Shown: positions 35,130-44,137 of the stretch, in pieces
Layout: the number at the start of each line of letters is the position of its first letter
Position numbering within the stretch: position 1 is the stretch's first letter
Source of the DNA: Nitrosopumilus adriaticus
GTDB taxonomy: Archaea; Thermoproteota; Nitrososphaeria; Nitrososphaerales; Nitrosopumilaceae
Length of the DNA stretch: 64,000 nucleotides
NCBI RefSeq assembly: GCF_000956175.1
Contig: NZ_CP011070.1
Location: 984,147-1,048,146, forward strand
Reading direction: 5' to 3'
Translations under genes and position numbers: made by a program
The notes under the pieces: model-generated
The model's input: only the letters and a program-made list of their open reading frames with translations
The model's database searches: none
Told to the model about the DNA's origin: nothing

Positions 35130-35815
35130 TTTAAAATTAATTTCATGTTAAGATTTTTCTTAAAAATTTCATACATGGAAGAATCACTCAAGTCTCCGAT
35201 AAAAGGAATTACGCCTAAGATAGGCACTCCAGTCAAATTCTTTAAATCACGTGTAAGTTCTTTTGTGTTGTATCCATCTGAATCAAAATCATTGATGATT
35301 ATTCCCTTAATCGGGATTTTGTATTTTTTGCACATATCTACTGTCATGATAGTATGATTTACGGTTCCAACTTTAGTTCTAGCAACGATTATTGCAGGAA
35401 TTTTCATTTCTTTAATCAGATTAGCAATAAAGTAATCCTTGAGAATAGGAGTCATAATTCCACCCATACCCTCAACTAGTAATATTGAATGAAGTTTCGA
35501 GAGTTTTTTAAAATTTGTCAGAACAGAATTAATGTTCGGTTTTATTTTGAGGGTTTTCCATGCAGTATAGGGGGAAGCTGGCATTGGGAAGAATTGAGGG
35601 TTTACTAGTTTCTCAGGATCATTTACTTGTGCAGATTTTGATAAAATCTCTACATCTTCGGATTTGAATCCCTTCTTTTGAGCAGTTCCAGCTGCAAATG
35701 GCTTCATCACACCAACATCAACACCCATTTTCCTCAAAGTCACAGATAATCCTGCAGTCACGTATGTTTTACCCACGTCAGTATCAGTTCCGGTTATGAA
35801 AAATGAGTTCATCAA
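35126..35815 (-). CDS. bioD: Dethiobiotin synthetase
   Basis: Closes the ureido ring of biotin precursor using CO2 and ATP. The P-loop TGTDTDVGKT is at residues 8-17, and MKPFAAG and LLVEGMGGIMTP match the family. 229 aa is normal. It is divergent from bioA (71 bp apart), with bioB and bioF following bioA, so the four enzymes of the late biotin pathway are clustered. Confidence 0.93.
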   Translation of the reverse strand: MMNSFFITGTDTDVGKTYVTAGLSVTLRKMGVDVGVMKPFAAGTAQKKGFKSEDVEILSKSAQVNDPEKLVNPQFFPMPASPYTAWKTLKIKPNINSVLTNFKKLSKLHSILLVEGMGGIMTPILKDYFIANLIKEMKIPAIIVARTKVGTVNHTIMTVDMCKKYKIPIKGIIINDFDSDGYNTKELTRDLKNLTGVPILGVIPFIGDLSDSSMYEIFKKNLNMKLILK

Positions 35816-35886
35816 GAATAAACAAAATGTGTAATTGATTAATCTTATCGTTTGGTTATTAAGAAGATTAGCAATAATAGATTTGT

Positions 35887-37209
35887 TTGAAGAAAACTAG
35901 TTTTGTTTGGCATCCAAACACACAGATGAAGGAATGGGATTCTTTTGATCAAATAAAAAGTGCAAAAGGAGTATGGCTGGTAGATTCTAAAGGAAACAAA
36001 ATACTAGATGCCGTTGGTTCAATGTGGTGTAATGTTTGGGGACATTCAAATCCAGAACTAATCAACGCAATTACTACTCAAAGTAAAAAACTGCAGCATT
36101 CATCAATGTTCAATCTAACTAATGAACCTGCAGAAAAACTAGCAGAATACCTAGTAAAAATATCTCCAAAAATGAATAAAGTGTTTTATTCAGATAATGG
36201 CTCATCGGCAATGGAAATAGCCATAAAATTAGCATTACAATATTGGAAAAATATCGGAGAGAAAAATAAAACAAGAATAGCAACTCTAGAAAATGGCTAT
36301 CATGGAGATACATTTGGTGCAATGTCAGTAGGATATGTTCCAGAATTTTTTGGAAAATTCAAAAAGCAGTTATTTACAACATTGCAATTTCCAGTTCCAA
36401 ATAAATACAGAATTCCAAAAGAATTTTCTTTTTTAGATTATCAGAATCAATGTATAGAAAAAATTGAGAAAGAATTCTCACAAAAAAATAACATTGCGGC
36501 ATTTATCATGGAAAGTGGCGCACAGGTTGCAGGTGGAGTAATAATCTATCCAAAAGATTTTCAGAGAAAAATAAGTGTATTATGTAAAAAATACAACGTA
36601 CTTTTTGTTTTAGATGAAATTGCAACGGGTTTTGGAAGGCTTGGATCTATGTTTCAATACGAAGAACAAAAAAGCATACCTGACATAGTGGCATATGGGA
36701 AAATGTTAACAGGGGGTTATCTCACACTTGCTGCAACTTTAGCAAATAAAAAAGTATATGATTCATTTTTAGGAGAATTCAATGATTGGAAGCATCTATT
36801 TCACGGTCACACATACACTGGCAATCCCATTGCATCATCTGTAGCATTAGAAAATCTCAAGATGTATAAAAAATATAATTTAATTAAAAAAATCCAAAAG
36901 ACATCAAAAGTTTTTGAGCAGCACTATCAACGAATTTCAGAAATTGATATTGTTGGAGATATTAGACATAAAGGAATGCTTATGGGAATAGAATTGGTAT
37001 CAAACAAAAGAAAAAAGACGCCAATCACTACCAAAAAATCAATCAACAAAATATTTTTTGAGGAAGGGAAAAAGAATGGAATCTATCTGAGAACTCTTGG
37101 AAACATAGTCATGCTAGTACCTCCATTGGTAATAACTGAATCTGAACTAAATTTACTCTTAGAGAGAACCATCTCCACAATAGAATCAGCAAAATCCAAA
37201 ATTATTTGA
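35887..37209 (+). CDS. bioA: Adenosylmethionine-8-amino-7-oxononanoate aminotransferase
   Basis: PLP class III aminotransferase that makes DAPA from KAPA with SAM as amino donor. FDEI-type metal/PLP motif is in VLDEIATGFGRLG, and the PLP Lys in AYGKMLTGGYL; YHGDTFGAMSVG binds the cofactor phosphate. 440 aa is normal. Start is TTG 35887. bioB starts 73 bp downstream. Confidence 0.93.
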   Translation: MKKTSFVWHPNTQMKEWDSFDQIKSAKGVWLVDSKGNKILDAVGSMWCNVWGHSNPELINAITTQSKKLQHSSMFNLTNEPAEKLAEYLVKISPKMNKVFYSDNGSSAMEIAIKLALQYWKNIGEKNKTRIATLENGYHGDTFGAMSVGYVPEFFGKFKKQLFTTLQFPVPNKYRIPKEFSFLDYQNQCIEKIEKEFSQKNNIAAFIMESGAQVAGGVIIYPKDFQRKISVLCKKYNVLFVLDEIATGFGRLGSMFQYEEQKSIPDIVAYGKMLTGGYLTLAATLANKKVYDSFLGEFNDWKHLFHGHTYTGNPIASSVALENLKMYKKYNLIKKIQKTSKVFEQHYQRISEIDIVGDIRHKGMLMGIELVSNKRKKTPITTKKSINKIFFEEGKKNGIYLRTLGNIVMLVPPLVITESELNLLLERTISTIESAKSKII

Positions 37210-37210
37210 C

Positions 37211-37241
37211 GGTTAACCCCCTTGATACAGATAGGTTAACC
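37211..37241. promoter_or_regulatory. BirA-type operator upstream of bioB
   Basis: Two GGTTAACC boxes (37211-37218 and 37234-37241) are separated by exactly 15 bp, the layout GTTAACC-N15-GGTTAAC. The known BirA site in bacteria and archaea is TTGTAAACC-N14-16-GGTTTACAA. The TATA box is 12 bp downstream, so BirA bound to biotinyl-AMP could regulate bioB-bioF here. No birA gene is in this window. Confidence 0.75.
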
Positions 37242-37253
37242 TTTCCATTATTG

Positions 37254-37261
37254 TTATAAAT
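37254..37261 (+). promoter_or_regulatory. bioB TATA box
   Basis: TTATAAAT, centre 26 bp before ATG 37283, which implies a leaderless bioB message. It starts 12 bp after the BirA-type operator. Confidence 0.7.
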
Positions 37262-37282
37262 GGATTAATTATAATCATTATT

Positions 37283-38260
37283 ATGAGTGCTCTAGAATTC
37301 ATCCAAGAGTGTCAAGAAAAAGTATTTTCGGGAATCGGAATTTCATCAGATGATGCAAAAAAATTATTGGATATACCAGAAGAAAACCTAAAAGATTTAG
37401 CAAAATGTGCAAATGAAATTACTCGTGATTTCAATGGTAAAAAAGTTGACGTAGAACAACTAAACAACATAAAAAAAAATGCATGTAGCGAAGATTGTAC
37501 ATTTTGTGGACAATCAGCATTTTTTGATACTGGAATAGAAACTTACCAATTGCCATCACCTGAAGAAGTAGTAATCAAAGCACAAAAAGCAAAAGAAGAA
37601 GGTGCTGAATCATATTGTCTTGTTGCAGCATGGAGAGAACCATCAACAAAAGATTTTGAAAAAGTTTGCAAGATAATTAATGAAATAAATGATAAAGTAG
37701 GAATTACTGTAGAATGTAGTTTGGGATTTTTAACACCTGAGCAAGCAGCGAAATTAAAAGAACTTAAAGTGAAAAGATACAATCATAATTTAGAAACTGC
37801 GAAATCAAAATTCCCAGAAATTTGCACAACCCATACTTACGAAGATAGATTAAAGACGCTAGGAATTGCAAGAGAAGCAGGATTAGAATTATGTACTGGA
37901 GGAATTATCGGGTTGGGCGAAACAAGAGAGCAAAGATTAGAATTAGCTCTAGAATTAGGACGATTATATCCTGAAGAAGTAACGATTAACATTCTAGTAG
38001 CAATGCCAGGAACCCCATTAGAATTACAAACAGATCTTCCAAATTCAGAAATAGTAAGAATTTTTTCAGTGTTACGATTTTTACTGCCAGAATCAGTGAT
38101 CAAGATTTCTGGAGGTAGAGAATCAAAACTAAATGATTCAGGGGAAGAGCTATTACAAAGTGGCGCTAACGGAATAATTACAGAGGGATACCTCACTATG
38201 GGCGGAAATGAGGCTAAAAAAGACCGTGAACTAATAGAGAAAATTGGCCTCCAATCATAA
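37283..38260 (+). CDS. bioB: Biotin synthase
   Basis: Radical SAM enzyme that inserts sulphur into dethiobiotin. The 4Fe-4S cysteines are Cys68, Cys72 and Cys75 in ACSEDCTFCGQS. YNHNLETAKS and CTGGIIGLGET match conserved BioB motifs. 325 aa is normal. The next gene, bioF, starts inside its end (TTG 38244), a 17-bp overlap. The BirA-type site upstream suggests end-product control. Confidence 0.94.
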   Translation: MSALEFIQECQEKVFSGIGISSDDAKKLLDIPEENLKDLAKCANEITRDFNGKKVDVEQLNNIKKNACSEDCTFCGQSAFFDTGIETYQLPSPEEVVIKAQKAKEEGAESYCLVAAWREPSTKDFEKVCKIINEINDKVGITVECSLGFLTPEQAAKLKELKVKRYNHNLETAKSKFPEICTTHTYEDRLKTLGIAREAGLELCTGGIIGLGETREQRLELALELGRLYPEEVTINILVAMPGTPLELQTDLPNSEIVRIFSVLRFLLPESVIKISGGRESKLNDSGEELLQSGANGIITEGYLTMGGNEAKKDRELIEKIGLQS

Positions 38261-39371
38261 ACTAGATTTTATTGATTCCGAATTAGAGAATTTAAAAAAA
38301 CAAAATCTGTATAGAAAATTACGATATGGAAAATCAAAAGGTGCATACATCACCATCAATAATAAAAAATTACTAAATTTATGCTCAAATGATTACTTGG
38401 GAATTTGTACTAAAGAAATTCAAACTAACCAACTTCAATCAAGTTCAAGACTTGTATCAGGTAATGATGAATCATATAAAAAATTAGAAGAAATTCTTGC
38501 CAGACATAAATCTCAGCAGAATAGCCTTGTTTACCCCACAGGATATATGGCAAATTTGGGCGCAATCACCGCAATTGCAAAAAAAGATGACGTAATTCTA
38601 AGTGACGAGTTAAACCATGCAAGCATTATCGAATCATGCAAATTATCGGGGGCAAAAATTATCATTTACAAACATAACAACACCCAAGATTTAGAAAAGA
38701 AATTAAAAGTAAAAGCAAAAACAAGTTTGTAATTTCTGAAGGAATATTCAGTATGGATGGAGATTATTCCTCATTAAAAGAAATTGTAGAATTATCTGAA
38801 AAACAAAATGCGATTACAGTGATTGATGATGCGCATGGAGATTTTGTTGTTGGAAAAGATGGAAAAGGAACGCCAAATTACTTTAATGTTGGAAAAAAAA
38901 TTGATTTGTATATTAGTAGTCTAAGCAAAGGATTAGGATCTTTTGGAGGATATGTTGCATCAAAAAATAACGTGATTGATTTATGTGTAAATAAATCAAA
39001 ATCATTTATCTATACATCTGCACTTCCATCTATTTTGATCGAGTACTCAATTAAGAGATTCAAATCAAACAGAGAAAAACAAATGAAAAATTAGAAAAAA
39101 TACTAATCAATTAATCAAAGGATTAAAGGACATTGGTTTTGAAATAAACTCTACAACGCATATAATTCCAATCATAATAGGAAATGAGAAAAAAGCAATG
39201 AAATTTGGAGAATTTTTAATGGACAACGGTATATTTGCACAGCCAATTAGATTCCCTACAGTTCCAAAAAATCAGGCGAGATTAAGAATTTCAGTAACAG
39301 CGTGGCTATCAGATAGAGATATTGAGAGATCACTTGAAATTTTTGAGAAAGCTTATAGAAAATTCAAATAA
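38244..39371 (+). pseudogene. bioF: 8-amino-7-oxononanoate synthase, frameshifted (probable sequence error)
   Basis: PLP enzyme (KAPA synthase) that starts biotin ring assembly. Three consecutive frames code for its parts: 38244-38732 (N-terminal, LLNLCSNDYLG), 38753-39094 (PLP Lys in SSLSKGLGSFGGY), and a C-terminal part to TAA 39369-39371 (PIRFPTVPKNQARLRIS). One added A in the A5 run at 38717-38721 joins the first two. Adding one A to each of 39075-39079 and 39095-39100 joins the rest (removing one A between 39085 and 39090 also works). All conserved motifs are intact and bioA, bioB and bioD are whole, so error is more likely than decay. Confidence 0.85.
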
Positions 39372-39476
39372 TTAACGCATCATATCAAATCCACCAATTG
39401 CCGGAGATCCAACAATCACTGCAATAGTGATGACAATTCCTAATGCAATTCCCACTATAATGAATCGCTTGTTCAT
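39372..39476 (-). CDS. Single-helix membrane miniprotein (34 aa)
   Basis: ATG 39476 to TAA 39372-39374, directly abutting the bioF stop on the other strand. Residues 4-22 are a membrane helix (RFIIVGIALGIVITIAVIVG), followed by a short polar end. The role is unknown. Confidence 0.5.
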   Translation of the reverse strand: MNKRFIIVGIALGIVITIAVIVGSPAIGGFDMMR

Positions 39477-39542
39477 GCTAAAACTTGGACATACCCCAGA
39501 TAAAAACGGATTGTAAACTTTTGGAATAAATATGGAAGAATG

Positions 39543-39550
39543 CTTTAAAG
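39543..39550 (+). promoter_or_regulatory. TATA box of the ccdA-dipZ unit
   Basis: CTTTAAAG, centre 26 bp before ATG 39572, again placing transcription start at or near the start codon. Confidence 0.55.
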
Positions 39551-39571
39551 GAAAAATTACTAAATTAATTC

Positions 39572-40306
39572 ATGGCTGAAATTACACTTGCAGTAGCCGC
39601 ACTAGCAGGATTAGGATCATTTGTAGCACCATGCATTTTACCTATGATACCAGCATTTCTAGCATACATTTCTGGAACCACGCTTACGGAATTGAATCAA
39701 AAAGGTAATTCCAAAACAATTTCCGTAAACAGAACAAACATTGTATTGAATTCCATATTTTTTGTTTTAGGATTTTCAGCAGTGTTTTCAATATTGGGAG
39801 TAATAATTAACAGCGTTCTTGGAACTACCGCAGGAGAATTTGTAGATATACTAAATCAAGTTGGAGGAATTATTATTGTAGGTTTTGGGATTTTCTTACT
39901 GCTGTCTATAAAGATAAACAAACTAAACATGGAAAAAAAGTTCTTCCCGAAAATGAATAAAGCGAGTTATCCAATGTCATTTGTTTTTGGACTTGCGTTT
40001 GCAGTAGGATGGACGCCATGTGTTGGGCCAATATTGGGAACAATTCTCACACTAGCAGCAACTACACCATCTGTTGCATTTAATTTACTACTAGTCTACT
40101 CACTTGGTTTAGGGATTCCATTCATTTTGATTGGAGTGTTTTATTCCCGGGCAAATAGAATTATCCGCTCAATGAGCAAACATCTGAAATATTACAACAT
40201 GATCCTAGGCGGATTTATTATAATTTTAGGAGTTCTGGTATTCACAAATCAATTGGCATATATTGCAAATTTTCCACTTCTCAACGAGTTAATCTTTTTA
40301 GGGTGA
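39572..40306 (+). CDS. ccdA: CcdA-like thiol-disulphide transporter
   Basis: A 244-residue, six-helix protein that passes reducing power from cytosolic thioredoxin across the membrane. The two redox Cys are in VAPCILPMIPAF and GWTPCVGPIL, on two helices as in the family. It is followed after 4 bp by a thioredoxin-like partner, reproducing as two genes the DipZ/DsbD arrangement of membrane plus outer thioredoxin domain. Confidence 0.9.
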   Translation: MAEITLAVAALAGLGSFVAPCILPMIPAFLAYISGTTLTELNQKGNSKTISVNRTNIVLNSIFFVLGFSAVFSILGVIINSVLGTTAGEFVDILNQVGGIIIVGFGIFLLLSIKINKLNMEKKFFPKMNKASYPMSFVFGLAFAVGWTPCVGPILGTILTLAATTPSVAFNLLLVYSLGLGIPFILIGVFYSRANRIIRSMSKHLKYYNMILGGFIIILGVLVFTNQLAYIANFPLLNELIFLG

Positions 40307-40310
40307 ATAA

Positions 40311-41417
40311 ATGAAATCTGAAATTAAAACTGCGTTGATTCTAGGAATTGTGATTGTAATAGGCCTGGGAATTACTAGTACTGCCCTATCTACTCTTGAT
40401 CAAGAATCAAAGACAATTACCATTCAAGATACAAGCTCAAAGACAGGAATTGACAAATCAGGATTTAAAACTGCACCAGATTTAGTTGGAATTGCATATT
40501 ATCTCAATACTACACCTGAAGAGCTAAAGGAGCAAATCAAAGACAAAGTTGTACTATATGATATTTGGACATACAGTTGCATTAATTGCGTAAGAACGCT
40601 CCCATACATTACAGCATGGGATGACAAATACGAAGAACAAGGATTGTTAATCATTGGAATTCATTCACCTGAATTTGAATTTGAGAAAAATCCAGATAAT
40701 GTTAAAATGGCAATCGACAAACACGGTATAGATTATCCAGTTGTCATGGATAATGAAATGGAAACATGGAAAGCATTTGAGAACAGATACTGGCCAAGAA
40801 AATACATTGCAGATCATGAAGGGTATATCAGATATGATCATATTGGTGAAGGCAGATATCAGGAAACTGAAAAAATTATTCAGCAACTAGTAGAAGAAAG
40901 AGCAACGTCACTTGGAATTCAAATGTCTGCAGAGAAATCCCTGGTAGACATAGAAGAATTTGAACATACAGTTTTTAGAACTCCTGAGTTATACTTTGGA
41001 TATCATTTTGCTCAAAATAGAAACCAGCTGGGAAGCAGTGAAGGTTTTCAACCCGGAAAAATTGTAAAGTATTCAGAACCTAGCAAAATTGATTTGCACA
41101 AGTTTTACCCTATAGGGGATTGGGAAAACTTTGAAGACAGTATGGAGCTAGTATCAGAAAACGGCTCAATCAAACTATTATACAATGCAAAAGAGGTAAA
41201 CATCGTTACAGAAAACAATGCAGAATTAGAAATATTTCTCGATGGGAAACCACTTCCTATCGAATATGCTGGAAAAGACATTACTTATGATAACATATTG
41301 ACAGTTTCAGAGGCTGGATTATACAACGTCATCAACAGTGAAGACAGTGCTTCACATACCCTTGAAATCAAAGTAAAGGGCAAAGGATTTCAGATATTTA
41401 CATTCACATTCGGATAG
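40311..41417 (+). CDS. Thioredoxin-like protein with DipZ-type C-terminal domain
   Basis: A 368-residue membrane-anchored protein. One N-terminal helix (residues 5-25), a redoxin domain with the active Cys pair C-I-N-C (DIWTYSCINCVRTLP, about 90), then a C-terminal domain starting RTPELYFGYHFAQNR that matches the last part of mycobacterial DipZ, a carbohydrate-binding-like beta sandwich. It likely receives electrons from CcdA and keeps outer-surface thiols reduced, for example for metalloprotein or cytochrome assembly. Confidence 0.85.
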   Translation: MKSEIKTALILGIVIVIGLGITSTALSTLDQESKTITIQDTSSKTGIDKSGFKTAPDLVGIAYYLNTTPEELKEQIKDKVVLYDIWTYSCINCVRTLPYITAWDDKYEEQGLLIIGIHSPEFEFEKNPDNVKMAIDKHGIDYPVVMDNEMETWKAFENRYWPRKYIADHEGYIRYDHIGEGRYQETEKIIQQLVEERATSLGIQMSAEKSLVDIEEFEHTVFRTPELYFGYHFAQNRNQLGSSEGFQPGKIVKYSEPSKIDLHKFYPIGDWENFEDSMELVSENGSIKLLYNAKEVNIVTENNAELEIFLDGKPLPIEYAGKDITYDNILTVSEAGLYNVINSEDSASHTLEIKVKGKGFQIFTFTFG

Positions 41418-41450
41418 TGTAACCAAAGCATAGTGTAACCCCAGTTACAC
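41416..41450. promoter_or_regulatory. Triple GTGTAAC half-site upstream of cdvB
   Basis: AGTGTAACC occurs at 41416-41424 and 41432-41440, 16 bp apart, and GTTACAC at 41444-41450 is the inverse of GTGTAAC 41433-41439, giving GTGTAAC-CCCA-GTTACAC. It lies 20 bp upstream of the TATA box (41471-41478) of cdvB, the right place for a regulator of cell division. Confidence 0.55.
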
Positions 41451-41470
41451 CATCTATGGTGACAAATCTC

Positions 41471-41478
41471 TTTAAAAG
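41471..41478 (+). promoter_or_regulatory. cdvB TATA box
   Basis: TTTAAAAG, centre about 36 bp before TTG 41511, allowing a short leader of about 10 bases. Confidence 0.55.
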
Positions 41479-41510
41479 AAATATTTTCAGTCAGATTAGG
41501 AAATTAAGAT

Positions 41511-42161
41511 TTGATCAGTAATTCTTGGAATAAAGCAGAAGGAGAAAGTATCTCTCAAAAAGTTATGGGAAGGGTAAAGCCCGATGAACCACTAAAGAAC
41601 AAAATCGACTTTGCCCAGAAGAAATTACAATTTCAAATATCAAAATTAGAATCAATTAATGAAAAATTACAGAAAAAACACGATATTATCTTTGAAAAGA
41701 TTGTAAACGCACAGAGAAACAACAAGCCAAGTTATGCTCAGGCATATGCAGGCGAATTGACTCAGGTAAGAAAAATGAAAAACATGGTTAGTGGTGCAAA
41801 ACTATCGATGGAGCAAGTAAAGCTTAGACTCGATACTGTTTCAGAATTAGGAGATGTGGTAGTTACTCTTAGTCCATGTATGTCAATTATCAAGGGACTG
41901 AGTCCATCACTTAGCGGAATTATGCCTGAAGCAAATGCATCAATGCAAGATTTGTCAGAAATTCTAGGCGATGTAATGTCAGGATCTTCTGTGAATATGG
42001 GAGATACAATGAGTGCAGGTGTTGAAACAAATGCAGACACATTAGCAATTCTAGAGGAAGCTCACAATGTAATTGCAGGTCAGACAAAATCATCCATTCC
42101 AGATGTTCCAGACAGTCTCAAAAAACAAATTGTTGAGAAAAAGACAGACATTTTCATTTAA
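41511..42161 (+). CDS. cdvB: ESCRT-III-like cell division protein
   Basis: A 216-residue SNF7-fold protein. The N-terminal helical core includes KNKIDFAQKKLQFQISKLESINEKLQ and the basic/acidic helices after it; the end is an acidic, hydrophobic segment (PDVPDSLKKQIVEKK) as in ESCRT-III MIM-like tails. It polymerises at the division site with CdvA and CdvC. It is short and has no separate winged-helix part, so it may be one of several paralogues. TTG 41511 starts it. Confidence 0.85.
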   Translation: MISNSWNKAEGESISQKVMGRVKPDEPLKNKIDFAQKKLQFQISKLESINEKLQKKHDIIFEKIVNAQRNNKPSYAQAYAGELTQVRKMKNMVSGAKLSMEQVKLRLDTVSELGDVVVTLSPCMSIIKGLSPSLSGIMPEANASMQDLSEILGDVMSGSSVNMGDTMSAGVETNADTLAILEEAHNVIAGQTKSSIPDVPDSLKKQIVEKKTDIFI

Positions 42162-42251
42162 TATTGTATAATCAATGTTGGAAGGATTTATTCTATAAAT
42201 TTAGAATCACATTTAAGAATTTACCAACAATTTAAAACAAATTTTTTTTCC

Positions 42252-43538
42252 ATGTATCCAATGACTAAATCAAGAACATCTCTAATGCTAATTGCATTAT
42301 CAATAACACTTCTCGGTTCCATCTCAATAGGGCTAATTCAAGAAAGTGAAGCAGCTAAAGGACAAGGGGTGCCATTACCTCAAATAGGCTCCAACAAAGT
42401 TTGTGGAGATAGACTCTGCTCCGAATCAGCTTCAAATCCTGTATCTCAAAAGGAACGCACAGTGGAAACAACTTCCGAAGATGTAGAGTGTAAAAGTAAT
42501 GAGGGCAAAACACGAACCTATTACATTGCTGCAGACGAAGTAGAGTGGAATTATGCTCCATTGGGAATAAATCAGATGAAAGGACAAGAGTTTAATGAAG
42601 ATGAAAATGTATTTGTTGAAAATTCTTCAGATAGAATTGGAAGTACCTACATCAAGGCATTATATCGTGAATACACAGATAATACGTTTTCAAAACTCAA
42701 ACCAAGAGCTTCTGAATGGCAGCATCTTGGAACATTAGGACCAATAATACATGCCGAAGTATGCGACACAATCAAAGTTGTATTTAAAAATAATTCTGAG
42801 AAACTAGATTACTCAGTTCATCCACACGGAGTCTTTTATGATAAAGATTCAGAAGGTGCAGAATACAATGATGAAACATCTGCAAGTAACAAGTCTGATG
42901 GCATAGTTGCTCCAGGTCAAACTCACATCTACAAGTGGACAGTACCAGAACGTGCAGGTCCAGGACCAAATGATCCAAGTTCAATTATCTGGATGTATCA
43001 TTCACATGTTGATTCTCCAATGGATACAAATTCAGGACTTGTTGGCCCAATGGTTGTAACATCTAAAGGAATGGCAGATTCTAATGGAAGACCAATTGGC
43101 GTAGACAGAGAAATGGTAAGTCTCTTTACAGTTTCTGATGAAAATTCTAGTAACTATCTCTGTGATAATCTAGAAAAATTCACTGAGGAAACTTGTGATA
43201 ACGAAGAATTAGTTGGAGATGACGATTTTGCTGAAAGTAATCTCATGCATGGTATTAACGGATATGTCTATGGTAATTTACCAGGACAGACTGTTCATAA
43301 AGGCGAACATGTACGTTGGTATCTAATTGGTATGGGAACCGAAGTAGATCTGCACACACCACATTGGCATGGAAACACGGTCTTGTGGAATGGAATGAGA
43401 GTTGATGTAATGGAATTGATGCCAGCTAGTCTAAAAACAGTTGATTTTATTCCAGATAACGTTGGAACATGGATGTTCCACTGTCATGTCAATGATCATA
43501 TCTCAGCAGGAATGATGTCACTATTCAAAGTGATATAA
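42252..43538 (+). CDS. Secreted multicopper oxidase
   Basis: A 428-residue exported blue copper enzyme with a signal peptide (residues about 8-35, ending in AKGQ). All copper motifs are there: HPHG (T2/T3), MYHSHVDSPMD, HTPHWHGNTV, and the C-terminal HCHVNDHISAGM with the Type 1 Cys-His and axial Met. It could be a two-domain oxidase, a NirK-like nitrite reductase or a copper-homeostasis enzyme; ammonia-oxidising archaea carry several. The exact substrate was not decided. Confidence 0.9.
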   Translation: MYPMTKSRTSLMLIALSITLLGSISIGLIQESEAAKGQGVPLPQIGSNKVCGDRLCSESASNPVSQKERTVETTSEDVECKSNEGKTRTYYIAADEVEWNYAPLGINQMKGQEFNEDENVFVENSSDRIGSTYIKALYREYTDNTFSKLKPRASEWQHLGTLGPIIHAEVCDTIKVVFKNNSEKLDYSVHPHGVFYDKDSEGAEYNDETSASNKSDGIVAPGQTHIYKWTVPERAGPGPNDPSSIIWMYHSHVDSPMDTNSGLVGPMVVTSKGMADSNGRPIGVDREMVSLFTVSDENSSNYLCDNLEKFTEETCDNEELVGDDDFAESNLMHGINGYVYGNLPGQTVHKGEHVRWYLIGMGTEVDLHTPHWHGNTVLWNGMRVDVMELMPASLKTVDFIPDNVGTWMFHCHVNDHISAGMMSLFKVI

Positions 43539-43548
43539 TTTCATTTTT

Positions 43549-43890
43549 TTATTTTGATTTCTTTTTACTTTTTTGAATTAAAATTTTTTTTATTCTAGAA
43601 ATTGTAGGATAGCTGTATCCTCGACGACGATAATTTGCAATCATCATCTTCCAGTTTTTCAATCTCCATTGAGCTTGCTCGGTAGTGACAGAATGAACTT
43701 CTTTTTGGATAATGCTTTTTCTGCCAACCTTTAGAGTTCCCGCATCTTTTGCAGACCATCTATTTTTTGCAAATTTTAATCCAGTAAGAATCTCAGTTAC
43801 AGGCATTTCTTTGAAATATTCTTTTAATTTTTTTAATTCTGCATCAGAGGGTTTTTCAGAAATTGGTATTTCTATAGTGGTTTTAACCAT
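43549..43890 (-). CDS. Hypothetical basic protein
   Basis: A 113-residue protein, helical and basic at the end (RRRGYSYPTISRIKKILIQK, then a Lys tail). An early acidic part reads EIPISEKPSDAELKKLKEYF. No Cys or membrane segment. The family was not recognised. It faces the multicopper oxidase tail to tail, 10 bp apart. Confidence 0.6.
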   Translation of the reverse strand: MVKTTIEIPISEKPSDAELKKLKEYFKEMPVTEILTGLKFAKNRWSAKDAGTLKVGRKSIIQKEVHSVTTEQAQWRLKNWKMMIANYRRRGYSYPTISRIKKILIQKSKKKSK

Positions 43891-43978
43891 GAATAATCTG
43901 GTTTCTTATGCTTTAAGAGAATCACGCTAAATCAGAATTAACAAAAATGGACAATAATAGAATTATTTTGACACTATT

Positions 43979-44098
43979 TTAGCAATTCAGGGGGATATTG
44001 GCATTTTTACATAGTGTGTTGTATAATCCAAATCCAAAAATAATTGCAGCAAAAGCAGCCAAAGGAATCAAAATGAATATTTTAGTTTTAAGACCCAC
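43979..44098 (-). CDS. Single-helix membrane miniprotein (39 aa)
   Basis: GTG 44098 to TAA 43979-43981. One membrane helix (IFILIPLAAFAAIIFGFGL) and a C-terminal Cys pair (TLCKNANIPLNC), which could be a disulphide outside the cell. The GTG start is not independently supported. Confidence 0.45.
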   Translation of the reverse strand: MGLKTKIFILIPLAAFAAIIFGFGLYNTLCKNANIPLNC

Positions 44099-44137
44099 AT
44101 CAATAATGAAATATGTGGTTATAAAATTGTGACATTT

